This document shows positions 1 to 12,600 of a DNA stretch of 64,000 nt, in pieces. The notes under the pieces were generated by a model. That model was not told where the DNA came from and did no database searches. It saw nothing but the letters and a program-made list of their open reading frames with translations. This DNA comes from Eunapius fragilis (lineage: Eukaryota; Porifera; Demospongiae; Spongillida; Spongillidae), in contig OY811977.1 in assembly GCA_963681505.1 (NCBI GenBank), forward strand, positions 1,381,171 to 1,445,170, given 5' to 3'. The first letter of the stretch is position 1. Each line of letters starts with the position of its first letter. Position numbers and translations under genes: made by a program.

Positions 1-60
1 CACCTACATGCACACCACACCTTCACACACACCTCTACACGCACACCTCCCTACGTAAAG

Positions 61-1016
61 CTCCAACGTTCAAAACTGTGCAGAAGAAGATATCTGATCT
101 CCTGAAAGGAAAGATTCTTATTGGACACGGCCTGAAGCATGACCTCAAGGTATGCTGCTTAGGGTGGAGGGGAGGGGGAGGAGGTGGAGGGATAGTGAGA
201 GGAGGAGGGTGAGAGGGAATAAGGACAGGCTTACTGTTGGAAGAGGGTGGCGATGCCTTGGGACTATACCGATGTGACTGTATTTAATCGCACACCTCCC
301 CACCATACACCCCCTCCTCCCGTAGGCCCTACTCCTCTCCCATCCCAAGAAGGACATGAGGGACACCATATCCTACAAGCCATTCAGAGCTGTGTCCCAG
401 GTGCGCCACATTGCACCTGTAAACCACAATAACGATTATCATTTACGATTAATAATTAACCCCGTGGCTTATTAGCTTAGCGATAATGGGGCAGGTGCAA
501 ACGCATGCAACGTAAACACGCAAACAAGCCAAGTTCCTAATTTTACTGAAAGAATGATTTCACTCAGCACACATTAGCACAATAACAAACACAACACAAA
601 ACACACACACCATACCATACACCCTACACGGCAGCTATGCAGTATTTGTATTTGTATTGTCCTTTCTCCAAAGGGCAAGACTCCACCGCTAAAGAAATTA
701 GCAAAGGAGCTTTTAGGTGTTGACATTCAGGAAGGGGAGCACAGCTCGGTGAGCTCGCGCGCGTGTCTATCTATCCAGTAGAATGTTTTTATTGTTACCG
801 CAGGTGGAGGACTCGCAAGCTGCCATGAGACTTTACCAAAAGCACAAGGCTGAATGGGAAGAGTATCTGAAGAGACGGGAGAAATTTAGGAGCGGGAAAC
901 TTTTAGCGTTCAAACCAGGTGCCCAGAAGCCGGCAGCAGTTAGCCGGACCTCGTCCGTTCGTACAAAGCCATCCGAGAAATGCCAACCTTTCAATGTCAT
1001 GTTGCAATGCAATTAA
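61..1016 (+). CDS. REXO4: REXO4-like 3'-5' RNA exonuclease, C-terminal part (5' end outside window)
   Basis: Four exons are readable: about 61..149, 326..400, 674..748 and 804..1016, each with AG/GT borders; the last three junctions are phase 0. They read in order TVQKKISDLLKGKILIGHGL / LLLSHPKKDMRDTISYKPF / PPLKKLAKELLGVDIQ / VEDSQAAMRLYQKHKAEWEE. This matches the C-terminal half of the REXO4 (DEDDh, RNase T-like) exonuclease domain. The Exo II segment GHGLKHD supplies one acidic metal ligand. The Exo III segment H-x4-D (EHSSVEDSQAAM) spans the exon 3/4 junction and supplies the catalytic His and last Asp. A basic, Ser-rich tail of about 45 residues follows, as in the family. REXO4 proteins are nucleolar/nuclear exonucleases linked to rRNA processing. 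The gene start and first acidic motif lie upstream of base 1. A polyadenylation signal follows at 1139. Confidence 0.88.
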
Positions 1017-1138
1017 CGCCGCGTATTATTTTTCGATATAACGGAATATTTATCTATTTACACGTAACGGCCACTTGTTTTTGCATTGCCATCAACTTAC
1101 ATCCAGATTGAACGTACGTAAGTTGTAGCCGTGGAGTT

Positions 1139-1144
1139 AATAAA
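1139..1144 (+). terminator. Polyadenylation signal AATAAA of the REXO4-like gene
   Basis: A canonical AATAAA lies 123 bases after the TAA stop of the REXO4-like reading frame, in AT-rich 3' UTR sequence. No competing signal was seen between the stop and this site. Confidence 0.6.
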
Positions 1145-1240
1145 CACATTAGTCTGTACGTTAACCTAGGCTGTTGCATATCGCAAGGGACTGGCAACGA
1201 GAATTTATAGGCTTTCTACCGTGTGTTGATTTTATTGTGT

Positions 1241-1288
<48 letters not shown>

Positions 1289-1515
1289 GTGAGATGTTGC
1301 GCATGGGACATGCGTTGAATAGTTTAATAATACCCGGACACTTAGATTGTGGGTGGATGAATCGCAGTGATAGGTGCATCGATTGATGTAGGAGGTCCTA
1401 GACCTTGTGGTTGAAGCAATTCACACATAGCAGCTGGGAAACTCGAACACTGACCCGCTGTTTAAGATGTCATCGTCGTTCGACAATTTGAAATGATGGC
1501 CATGATTAAGTTGGG

Positions 1516-1553
<38 letters not shown>

Positions 1554-3180
1554 GGGAGGAGGGCGGAAAAACAGTAGCTGCCCGAGGCCACCCTTCTTCA
1601 TTGCCAACTTGCCGATAGAACAATCAAAGACAATGTAGCTGAACGGGATTTGAGACTTATTAAAGATCGATCACGAAGACAAGCCGCTCAAGTTCTAAAA
1701 CGTGGTCAGATGCCGTTATTTGGAATCTAACTCGGCGCCAACGGGATTGTCCCGTGAAAACGCTGTTACCGTATTACAATACCCTAAACTACTCTCACCA
1801 CAATCCTGTAATATAACTTAACTTGGTTTTGGGGGGGGGGCGGCCTTGACTCATGGAAAAAAAATTTTAAGAAGTCATGCTAGGTAGTGGCATTTAGTTT
1901 TCAATACAGCCTTATGAAACATGCCAAGACTCTGCTGCTATGCATAGTGTATTGAGCAAGTGCATCATCAACAACTATGTAGCTTACTGAACACTCCTCA
2001 CCACCACATTCCTCCATGGCAAGCTGCCATGGATATTTGGCCGTTGTCAATGCTAGCTTTAGGCGTGGTAGTGTGGCACCGTAGGCACCTCCCCAGAGCA
2101 AAGATGGCGAGGGTGGGCGAGTGGTGCTATTAGAAAGTTTCAATGAAGAGTGTCGGGAGGGAGGGAGGGACGGGTGCAATTCGAGGGCAGATTCGGAGAG
2201 GGGGTGAAAAGTTGATTCCCGAAGCGGGCCTTCGGCCCCCCCAAACCCCAAAGCCCAAAGAGTTTATATCCTAATTGGGGCAACTCTCTGCCACTGTTAG
2301 TAAACTTAGACCAACTCTTCGGACATTTAACCCTTAGAGCATGTCACCACCCACCTGTACAATATTACATGCTATGCCCATTTCTGTGAAGGGGACGCAA
2401 GGTTCGTACACTATATTGAAAAGGTATTAATTTTCATGTCTTCCCTTGAAAAGGTATTATTTTACTGAAAAAGTACAAAATCTCTTGAAGACACATTAGA
2501 TCCCCTAGCCTTGTTTTAATCGAATTTATTAATCGTGGCATGTGATGACATATATACACAGTGTACAGTATTTAATTATTTGTCTCAGAACTGATGATTG
2601 TAAAAAGTACGTCTTTTGACCTTTAAAAACCAAGGATATTAATTTTTGTTACAATCCTTATCACACAACATGAGGAAGTATTTAAACGGTGCTGAAGGCA
2701 GAAATAGTATTCTCACTATTAACTTTAATGAAAATTTTGGAGTATGTTAATCTTAGGCAGTGTCATTTACGTGTGGAGTAAAAATTGCCTACCTGGCATT
2801 GGGCGGTTTAGCGGGGCTATTGAAGGCATTGCTAAGAGACTTCACTGTGTTATTTGCTGAAAGCCTGCATAAATAGTGAAACAAATGGATTTTCACATTT
2901 TACATGGGAGTAAAAGAAAGAATAGTGTTGTAGCAAGGTATGTAGGTTCAGAATTTAGCAAACACAATTAGTACTGCAAACTGTGTGTGCTCGCAAGTGT
3001 GAATGTGTGTGTGTTCATGTATGTTTTGTGTGTGTATATATGTGTGTGTATATATATATATGTGTGTGTGTGTGCGCACGCATGCATGTGTGTGGGTGTG
3101 TGTGTGTGTGTGTGTGTGTGTGCACGTGCATGCATTGTAAAGGATGTTTTATTTAAAAAATTTACTCCAATGGTTGTTAG
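1145..3180. other. Intergenic spacer with microsatellites, no gene seen
   Basis: This stretch lies between the REXO4-like stop and the first recognised TRANK1-like exon. It holds (TG)n tracts at about 1244-1286 and 1518-1551, a poly-G run near 1831, and a long TG/TATA-alternating tract at 2979-3136. The open frame on the minus strand at 1901-2251 is low-complexity and has no recognisable domain. The TRANK1-like promoter is presumably near the right end, but I cannot point to it. Confidence 0.5.
2979..3136. repeat. TG-rich cryptic microsatellite just upstream of TRANK1-like exon 1
   Basis: Alternating purine/pyrimidine TG, TA and CG steps, including TATATATATATG and GTGCGCACGCATGCATG segments. 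It ends 53 bases before the start codon at 3189. It could adopt Z-DNA, but that is inference. Confidence 0.7.
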
Positions 3181-3188
3181 GTTTTCGG

Positions 3189-6100
3189 ATGGATGATCCT
3201 GGTGAATACCTCAAGTTTCACTTCTCCACGCCCCGGCCCACCATGGGATCAGTTCCCTCCACACTACGGCCCCCTAGGGGGGTGCCCCCTTCCGCACCCC
3301 GTCCTCCCAGGGGGATACCCCATTCCATGCCCCATCCCCCCACGATGGGGGCAACCCCCTACCTGCCTTATGGCTTACCCATGTTTGTCCCAACAGTGCC
3401 TATTCCAGTTCCCATCTGGGAGCAGCCGCCCCCTCCAATGGAAATGTGGTATGCAGAATATTTTGCCAACACACCAGTGTTCCGTGATCCTGGGGTGAGT
3501 TATTGTGTCCTTCTGTATTAAAGTTGGCAATGTTTTGTATGTTGTAGTGAAACTAATAATGTTTCACTGAAACTGTAAGGTCTTTAGTAGTGTAAACAAT
3601 GCACACACACACATGTGCACACACACACGTGCATACACACATGTGCACACACACACGTGCATACACACATGTGACACACTTGCACACACACACATGTGCA
3701 CACACGCTTGCACACACACGTGCACACACACTTGCATACACACATGTGCACACACACACGTGCATATACACATGTGCACACACACGTGCATATACACATG
3801 TGCACACACACACTTGCACACACACATGTGCACACACACACACGCTTGCACACACACGTGCACACACACTTGCACACACACACGTGCACACACACATGTG
3901 CACACACACTTGCACACACACACTTGCACACACACATGTGCACACACATGTGCACACACACTTGCACACACACTTGCACACACACACACACTTACATGAG
4001 AGGGTTACATTTTCATTTCATGAAAATATTAGCTAATGTTTATGTATCTTCTGTGTGCACCTCGTGTGAAAATAGTGACGTCTATGAACAAATGGAACAG
4101 CTTTGATGAAAATGATACTTAGCAAATATAAATAAAAAGCTATTTTAGAATGCTTCACGTTACAATCGCTATATTTTCAGAATGCTTTGGGTATCGACTT
4201 CTTATTTTCCACCTATCAAGTTACAGCATTTCTATATATAAAACTGTCCCTTAAGCGTTCCCCCATAGGGAACATACAAAGGGCGTCAACCCAAAACTTA
4301 AAAATATGTCCAACTCGCTACAAAATCGGTATGTGCATGTATGTAGAAAAGTCCTAGGGGGTTGCAGTGTCATCCCATCAAGGTTAGCAACATCATGGAC
4401 CCCCTCGCTCGTACCACTAGACATCATGGAGTCGACATGGTAATTACAAAAGCGCTGTGGCGTCACGCGGAAGCTGCATTCTGATTGGTGCTTCAATTTT
4501 TTAAAAGCACGGAAAGCGGGTAAAGCTTACGTAGGTTTGGGTCTGGGAACGTGACTATTCCATTCGCATGCGGCCATAAAGAGCTTTCTACATGCAATGC
4601 AAGGAAGGATGTATTTATTTGCAATGGAGAAAATAGTTGCGTTATGCTGCGCCTTGCCCTATGTATTCGATGGTCTTTATCGTCGTGAAAGCAGTGCAAT
4701 TATTGTTGTTTGCCTTGAGGAAGGACCACACATCTCCTATTGATAAGGTTGCTATGCTGAAACGTTGACTCACACGCCGCCATGTTTTTTGATGCCCTAC
4801 ATCATTAGTTAACAAGGCCCATGCAGGCTAGGCTGGGGATCTGCAGAGCACGCAATCAGTCGGGTCCCCCAGGCTAGTGAACAACCTCATACGGGGGTGG
4901 ACAGATGATGTTTCTAAGAGGCCTTCGGTCGACTAACCTGTATCGCTGCAATCCATCTTTCCCTCCTAAATACATCTGAAGGAGGCGAAGGGCTTAGGCG
5001 CATTTATTTGTAAGCCAAGGCAAATCATTTGCTCTCGAAACAACAATTTCGTGACGTTACCATTCAAAACACACACAATTTACAACTTTCTTCCTATTAG
5101 CAAGACGATGTTGTCAGCGTAGCGAGCGTCCTCATTCTCGTATATGTACTCTGTTTGCCTGACGTCTGTGTAACCGCAAGACTCCAACAGCTTGGCGAGA
5201 GTTTCACCCTTCTCGTAAAGAAACCCGCTGTACTCAAAACCTGCAACCTTCACAGTCGTGGGGTCGTACCTCACTGATGTACGGACTACGTATTGCGCTC
5301 CGGGGTCTTGCTTTTCCTCGGGCATGTAGTCATCGCGGACCGAGGAAACTTCTATCATCAAGTACCCTCCCTTTTTAACCAACGGGGACAGGTTTTGTGA
5401 AATCACCTCCTCCATTTCCTGCGTAGACTTGCAAACGCAATCCAGGCAGCTCAGACAGCTCACAACGTCGTACGGTCCCTCGTAACTAGGCGGCACGACG
5501 CTTTGCGCCATCACGTCGCAGTGAATCACAGCTGCCAACGCATTCCTCATGCAAGCCTCCCTGGTCGTCACCTCATCATTAGTTCCGACCTTTCCTTCAA
5601 GGGTCAAGTAGAACCTGATATTCTCCCGCCAGTCGAAGGCCCCGGGTTCCTCTTTCCACCAGCGTTCCACCGCTAACCTGTTGTTCCTGGCGAAGTCGCC
5701 GTGAACGTAGCGCTTGACTTTTTGTCCGCTCGCGATGAGCGGGAGGATGCTGGGCCCGCCCCCAAGGTCAAGCATCGTGATGCTGCCGTCTTCGAAGCGT
5801 GAGAACAACTCCACGTACGCAGGCAGGTTGTGGAAGGATTCTATCTCACTGAAGAACTGCGTCAAATACGTCTCGGCGTCGAAGTTCTCATACCGCTGCT
5901 CTTCATTGTCAGACATTTTTTGAGAGGGGCGTTGGGTGGGGGTGGTGTAATGCATATTAATGCAAAAAGGTTTGATTATCTACACTCTTTGCGATTAAAA
6001 GGCCTATTCCCCCCCCCCCCCCCCCCCCCCCCCCCCACCTCCTCCGAACAAAAATCAAAGAGAAGGTCATATGATTATCTTACCCAAGCCTGGTTGGGCG

Positions 6101-6586
6101 TAGCCTGACGTTTTGAAAAATTTTCCTAGCCTAGTGCGGCTATATGTTGATAATAGCCCATATATGTGATAATAGCCCATATTTGTGATAATAGCCCATA
6201 TTTGTGATAATAGCCCATATATCAGATGATACAAATCTTGGTATACCCAACCTTCCGCCAAAACGCAATAGTCGGGCTACGCCCATCTAACCCAAGCCAT
6301 GGTCTTTGGTTGCCTGGTGGGGGGCCATAGCTGCAATGCACGCATCCATCCATACCTTGAGCTTGCGCAGTGATAACACGAGCTGTCAAAAAGCAGCAAC
6401 TCTCATTAACTACAATTGATTTGTATTATACTTAGTTAGTATTCTGGCATGCATGCATTCATTCCAATTGGTCTTAATTGGTCTTAATTCCATGGATACT
6501 ACTAATATATCTATCTGAATCTAATATCCCTAGCGCACCTGAAATTCTTTTTGGTCAGAGGTCTGGTGCCACAAAAATGGTCCCAC

Positions 6587-6665
<79 letters not shown>

Positions 6666-9600
6666 ACACACACACACGTACACACACATCTACACATACA
6701 CGCACGCACACACGCGCACACACATACACACATGCACACACATGTACACACACATGTACACACACATACACACATGCATGCACACACACATGCACACACA
6801 TGCACACACATGTACACACATACACACGTATGTACACACACGTACACGCAAACACACATACACACATGCACACACATGACATACACACATGCACACACAT
6901 GTACACACACATGTACACACACATACACACATGCATGCACACATGTACACACATACACACGTATGTACACACATGTACACACATACACGCAAACACACAT
7001 ACACACACAGTAACACACACACACATGCGGTCAACAATGATGGTACTGGTTTGTTTTTTTTTTGAGATCAACTCAGGAGGGGAGCCATATGTCTATTATG
7101 GTACGGTAGCTTTAGGAGTTTTCACTCCCACAGCCTGTGACTGGCCTGCCATTTAGGAATCGAGCAGGAAAAATAAAGGGGGGAGGGGGGGGGTTGGGAA
7201 GGAGAAGAGACACTGTTCTGAAATGAATAAACACCACATCTCTGATAACACTTAAGAGTTCACACGGACTCACACCTTGCAGTGCCAACACTGTGTGTGT
7301 GTGTTGTCAATTTTATGGCTGTTCCAACTTCCCTTCCTCTTCCCCTTCCTCTTCCCCATCTCCTCCTCCCCCACATATTGCAGCCCGCACTTGCAATCGT
7401 TAAAGAGATAAAGCAGTCGGCTAAAAGGTCTCTCCAATCAGATGACTACATTGCAGCGCTGTGGAAATACCAGCACGCCATCAGTGTCTGCAGGAACCAT
7501 GAGCTAGTGGACGAAGAGGCCGTCATCAATGCCAACTGTGCCTTTGTGGCCCTGAAGATGGAGGAAGGGGGCCAGGCAGAAATGATGGCTTACAACTACG
7601 CCTCACGCTGCATTGCACTTAAACCAGATTTTGAAAAGGTAATATATATTTAGATCTAATGGTAATCACAGAAAAAAAATAATTGTTTCCCCAACCTTGG
7701 GATTCTGTTCAATTAAACGTATTCATTGCTGACTTAGGCAACTGATACTCGTTGAATATGTTTTATCACCAAAGGTGAACCCTAAGTACTTTTGAGAACA
7801 TTCCCCCTGCGCCCCCCCCCCCCCTCCCCCCGTGTAGTGTTTGCTTGTATTGTCTAGTTTGGAAGGTAACTGGTCATATTGAGGTTTTGGGGGGGGGGGG
7901 GGGGGGGGGGCTATTCACCATTCATTCGGATTATGCTTGGGGGAGTGAGTATTACCCCCACTCCCACCCCCCAGGGGGTCTCCCTGCATTAAAATATTCT
8001 ACATCCGTCATATAGGCCTACTATAGACGTGCTGAAGCCGCAAAGAGACTTATCCTTGATGGCCGTGCTACCTTAATACTTCATGATAACCCTTGTTTGG
8101 GTATGCTAACAGATTACTGGAAATGCTTTACAATGAACCCGGAGACAATTGAGGCTTTGGCCGAAGCAGTGCTGCTGGCGGTGGACTTTGGTAGGTCTGG
8201 AGACAAGGGCGTACGCAGCTGTTGGTACCAAGCATTATATACATAATTGTTCAAAATTATCTTGATAATTGAACTTGAGGTATAAATTATGACAAGTGTG
8301 GAATATGAATTTAAATGAGTCTATCAGCTGGTCTTGAAGTTATGTATGACCTGGTTTCACAAAGTTGCATTTGATATGTGCTAGGGGGTTAATGTTTTGT
8401 GTGTTTGAGGGTTAATGTTTTGTGTGTTAGGGGGTTAAATTGTTTTGTGTGTTAGGGGGTTAATGTTTTGTGTGTTAGGGGGTTAATTTTTTGCATCTCT
8501 GTAGGATTAACTCGTCAGCTGCCAAACTTGAATGAGAAGCTGGTTGCTGATGGTATTGTGACAAAATTATACAACCACCTTATTGAAAAAATGCCTACAT
8601 CAAGAGTTAAAATGGAACACTTAGAATTTGTAATCTTCAAGTTACAGTCAACAAAGTTCGATGCGTCAGAAGTGGAATTCACCAAGCTGGTAGAAAGGGA
8701 CGCCATTCATGACGACTTTTTGAATAAAATGTTACGGCTTGGGATGAAAATAAAAGACAAAGACATAAAGGACCTTATCCATATTTTGCCAGACGGCAAA
8801 GCTATTAAGGTACTGGAATTTGCCATAGCCCACTGTCCCCCATCTGGTTTGCCGGCAGCCCTACTGCTTGCAGCCAAAGCGGCCGTCAAGTCTAACAAGT
8901 TGCAGTTCCTCGTTTACCTGGTCGACCGCGGTGCCACCCCTTCCGTGGGAGACATAATCGACATTGTCAATTGGAGCAAGCCCCATCAGGGTCTGCTGAA
9001 GTACATAGCCACTCACGGGAGCCAGGAGGAAATCAGTCCCCTTGTCTACAATGCACTTAGTCAAAAACAGTTCAAAACACTATGCACTTTAATTCAGCTA
9101 GGGGGTGCTAATGTAGCAAAGCATGTATCGATAGTGCCTATGGACGTAACCGACATGACTGGCAATATGGCGCTGCTTGAAGAATTGGCAAAACAAGGCG
9201 TGAACCTGGGCAGAGTGGAGGTTGTTGCTAAGGTTTTGAAGGTGGAGCCTGTCACGACCAAGGTCGTCGACCTGCTGTGCTTTTTGCTGAAGCAGGGAGC
9301 CCGGTGTTCGTACTTGCGCCAATGCAGGTTCCAGAATTCCACTCCTCTTCACGCCGCGACTGAGTTGGCTCTGGAGTCAGGTGTGTGTGTGTGTGTGTGT
9401 GTTGTGTGTGTATGTGTTGTGTGTGTATGGAAGCATATATGTGTGTCTGTGTGTATATAGAAGTGTATATTTTGTGTACTACCTGATGCTTTTGGGTGAT
9501 GAGTATTGATGATCACTTTTTTGCATCCAGCATTGTTTACATGCAGATGTGCTAAATTAAAGTCCTCCCCATCCAACGTGATTTATAACCACATTGATTT

Positions 9601-12600
9601 TAAAACTGCATTGATTTATAACAGCGTAGATTTAAATTGTGTTGAATTATAACAGCATCGATTTGTAACTGCTTAGAATTATAACTGCATTGATTTAAAT
9701 TGATTTATAATTGCATTCATTTCCTTTGAGAAATCCCAAATTGCATGCACATCCCCAAATACGGTGTGGTCATTGAGACAGGGGGTGAGGGAGGGGTGAG
9801 GGAGGGGAGCTGTTTTTTGTTGTAGTATGCATACTACTCCCTGCCACTAAACATTCACTACTTGTAATAGTATTTAAAAAACAATACTGATACAATGTTT
9901 TTTTTTTCTCAGTTATCCTTTTATAATTCACTGCTTGTAATGCTGACAGAGGTTGTATTTTAGCGTAGTGAGTATTGTATGTTTTAGGGCTAACTCCAAC
10001 AGGTGATAGGCAGCTGCTACACACAACACTGGGTATAAATCAAACTACTTTTTTCTTTTTAAAAAAAAAAACACTGCAGGTAACACCAACATCATTCAGT
10101 TGACCGTACAGAGTGTTGGCTTTGAGCTCCCAGCCGATGGCAGGGTGTTTGACGAGAGAGGACAGTGTCCCTACCACCTGGTTGCCAAATCTCAGCGCAG
10201 CATGGATGTGAAAGTGAAAGTATGCAAAGCTCTCAGCAGTCTCCTCCCACTGCTGGACCCCACCACCTTAGACAAAGGATCAAAGAAGAAAAAAGGGCAT
10301 GGAAAAAGTGCCAAAGAGTATGCCACTCAAGGAAGTGAAATTTACAAGTGTCTTGCCAATGCAGAAGCTGCGTTTTTAGGAACACGTCCTGTTCAGGCAG
10401 ACGCACCGGTTGGTGCTACTTCTGAGCCAATCAGTTATCCTCCTACTGACAGGAACGGCACTGAAGAATCCAGTTTGGATAGCAAGGGTAACACTGCAAT
10501 TGACGAGCCCAGAAACGAGTCTGGTGCCCAGTCCAATGACTCACACCAGCCGTCGTCGCCCAATCAGGGCACGGAGTCTCTGCTTAATAATGAAGAGGTC
10601 TCAGGGCAGCCCCTAGTCATAACCACGCCCCTGGATATGCAGTTGAGTCGCCTGCTGCAATTGGATGAAGACTATTTCTCCTTTAGTAAAGTAACCTTCG
10701 TGGACACTGACGTAGACTATGTTCCCACTAGTATGGTTGACGATCTAACAGCAAGGGAGGCATTGTTGTATTGCCAAGGTTTGAAATTCGACAACTTTGC
10801 GTGGGAAGTGGAATTCACTCCGTCGCTTCGTTTGTTTTTCAAGAAGGTCCGACGTGAGCACCCGACGCTACTGTCCGACGTGATCAGCAGGTTTGCCGAC
10901 ATAGCACAGTGCAAGCCTGGTTGGAACAGCCTTTCCACACCACTCCCTTGCAATGGGGTTGAACTGTTCCAAACAGAGGTGGAGGGTTGCCGTGTCCTGT
11001 GGGAAAAGGCCACCCAGTACTCTCCGTTTGTGACCAAAAAGGCAAACACTGCAGACCATTTTTACTACGTCCAGATCTTGCGTCTGTGGGACGTGAGCAC
11101 TGCCCTAGACCAGGCATCGGATGCCTACATTTCAGACTGCATCGAAAGAATCCAAAGTTCCTACAGGCGGGGACGACACGCCGCGATTCAGCTGACTCCA
11201 ATTAACGACCAGTTGTCCGAGGGAGCCAACACCCCCGGCTGCTACTTCGTCACGCACGAAGGTCTGGACAGCCTTCCGAGCGCAGAGCCCGGTGCCCAGT
11301 CCCACCACCTGTTCCTACCGGCGGCAAGCATGAGGGAGGGGGAGTACTGTGCTGTACCCTTCTATGCTCTGTCGGACACGTTTGTGCGTGCCCTCTGCGC
11401 CAGTGGCACTTCTTCCCGGTACGACTTCCCGCACAAACCCTGGCCCACGGAAGACCACATCATCAGCCTGGACCCCCGCAAAGCCGTGCTCCTGTTGGGC
11501 CGCAGCGGGACGGGGAAGACGACCTGTTGCCTGCACAGGCTCTGGGTACACTTCAGAGACTACTGGGCCAACGGAAGAGAAGACCCTGGCATACCTAGGA
11601 ACACCAGGACCCCGCTGTCCGTACTGAGTAGTATTGAACCAAGCGGAGGAGACATTGGAGATGATGGAATGGAGGAAGATGAACCAGAGTTAGAAGGCAA
11701 GACTCCAGAGATGTTTGAAGACGCTGTTGACCATGTGGATGGCGACGTTGTTGCTTTGGGCTCTGAAGATGACGATGCCGAAGAAGCGGCGCAAAACCGG
11801 TTCGAGCACTTGAAACAGATATTTGTGACGAAAAACCCTGTACTCTGTTCGCAGCTGAAGAGAAAATTTTACGACTTTGCTGCTGCTCACAGCTACCTGA
11901 ATCAGCACATGGAGTGCGAAAAGATGAGGGTGCCAGACACCTTGCCCGAGGTACTGGACCGTCAGTATCCGCTCTTCATTACATCCCAGCAATTCCTCCT
12001 GCTCCTAGACCGCACTCTGCCCGGGGAGAGTCTCTTTGGCACCAAGGACCCAAACAGATTGAGGATTCTGAGCGCCGAGTATGACTTTGATGAACACGAG
12101 ATGATGGTGGAGCTTCATGATAGTGAGGGTGAGGAGGAGGAGGAGGGGGAGGGGGGTGGGGCTCATGTGCCGCAACATGGGAGGGTTATGGTGTGGACTG
12201 AAATCACAGCTACGTACTTCACAAAAACCGTGTGGCCCAAGATTTCTCGCCATTGCCCGCTGAAGAACTTGGACCCGGCTCTTGTATGGACAGAAATAAA
12301 GTCTTTCATTAAGGGCTCGGCAGAAGCACTCCTGCGGCAGCAACCTTTGGACCTTGAAGAATATGAAAAAGTGGGTAAGAAGTTGGCCCCTAATTATGCC
12401 GAAGAGAGGAAGGTTATCTACAATTTGTTTGAGGCCTACAATCAGTTTCGGCAGAACTGTGCCTCTCGTATTTTTGATGAGTGTGACTTGATCCATAATA
12501 TTTATAGGCGTCTAATCAAAATGGGGAAATTCCACTGCCTCCCGCATCGTTTTTATGTTGACGAGGTCCAAGACTTCACCCAAGCGGAACTAATGCTGAT

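Noticed and set aside
1901-2251. 116-aa minus-strand open frame
   Set aside because: Low-complexity Ser/Pro content, no domain, no splice-supported partners.
3193-3498. Alternative reading frame of the Pro-rich TRANK1-like exon 1
   Set aside because: It would reach the donor at 3494 in phase 2, which does not fit exon 2 (phase 0); the frame starting at 3189 fits.
3553-4106. Long overlapping open frames on both strands encoding His/Thr or Cys/Val repeats
   Set aside because: They are translations of interrupted CA repeats that lack stop codons; the same holds at 6478-7156, 26-30 kb CA tracts and 48606-49022.
4740-4980. Possible repeat element tail around CTATGCTGAAACGTTGACTC
   Set aside because: Reminiscent of retroelement 3' ends, but with no second copy or coding part in the window to support it.
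8378-8492. Interstitial telomere-like repeat (GTTAGGGGG)
   Set aside because: The G-rich core is separated by a constant TTAATGTTTTGT, so the true unit is 21-23 bp, not a 6-bp telomere repeat.
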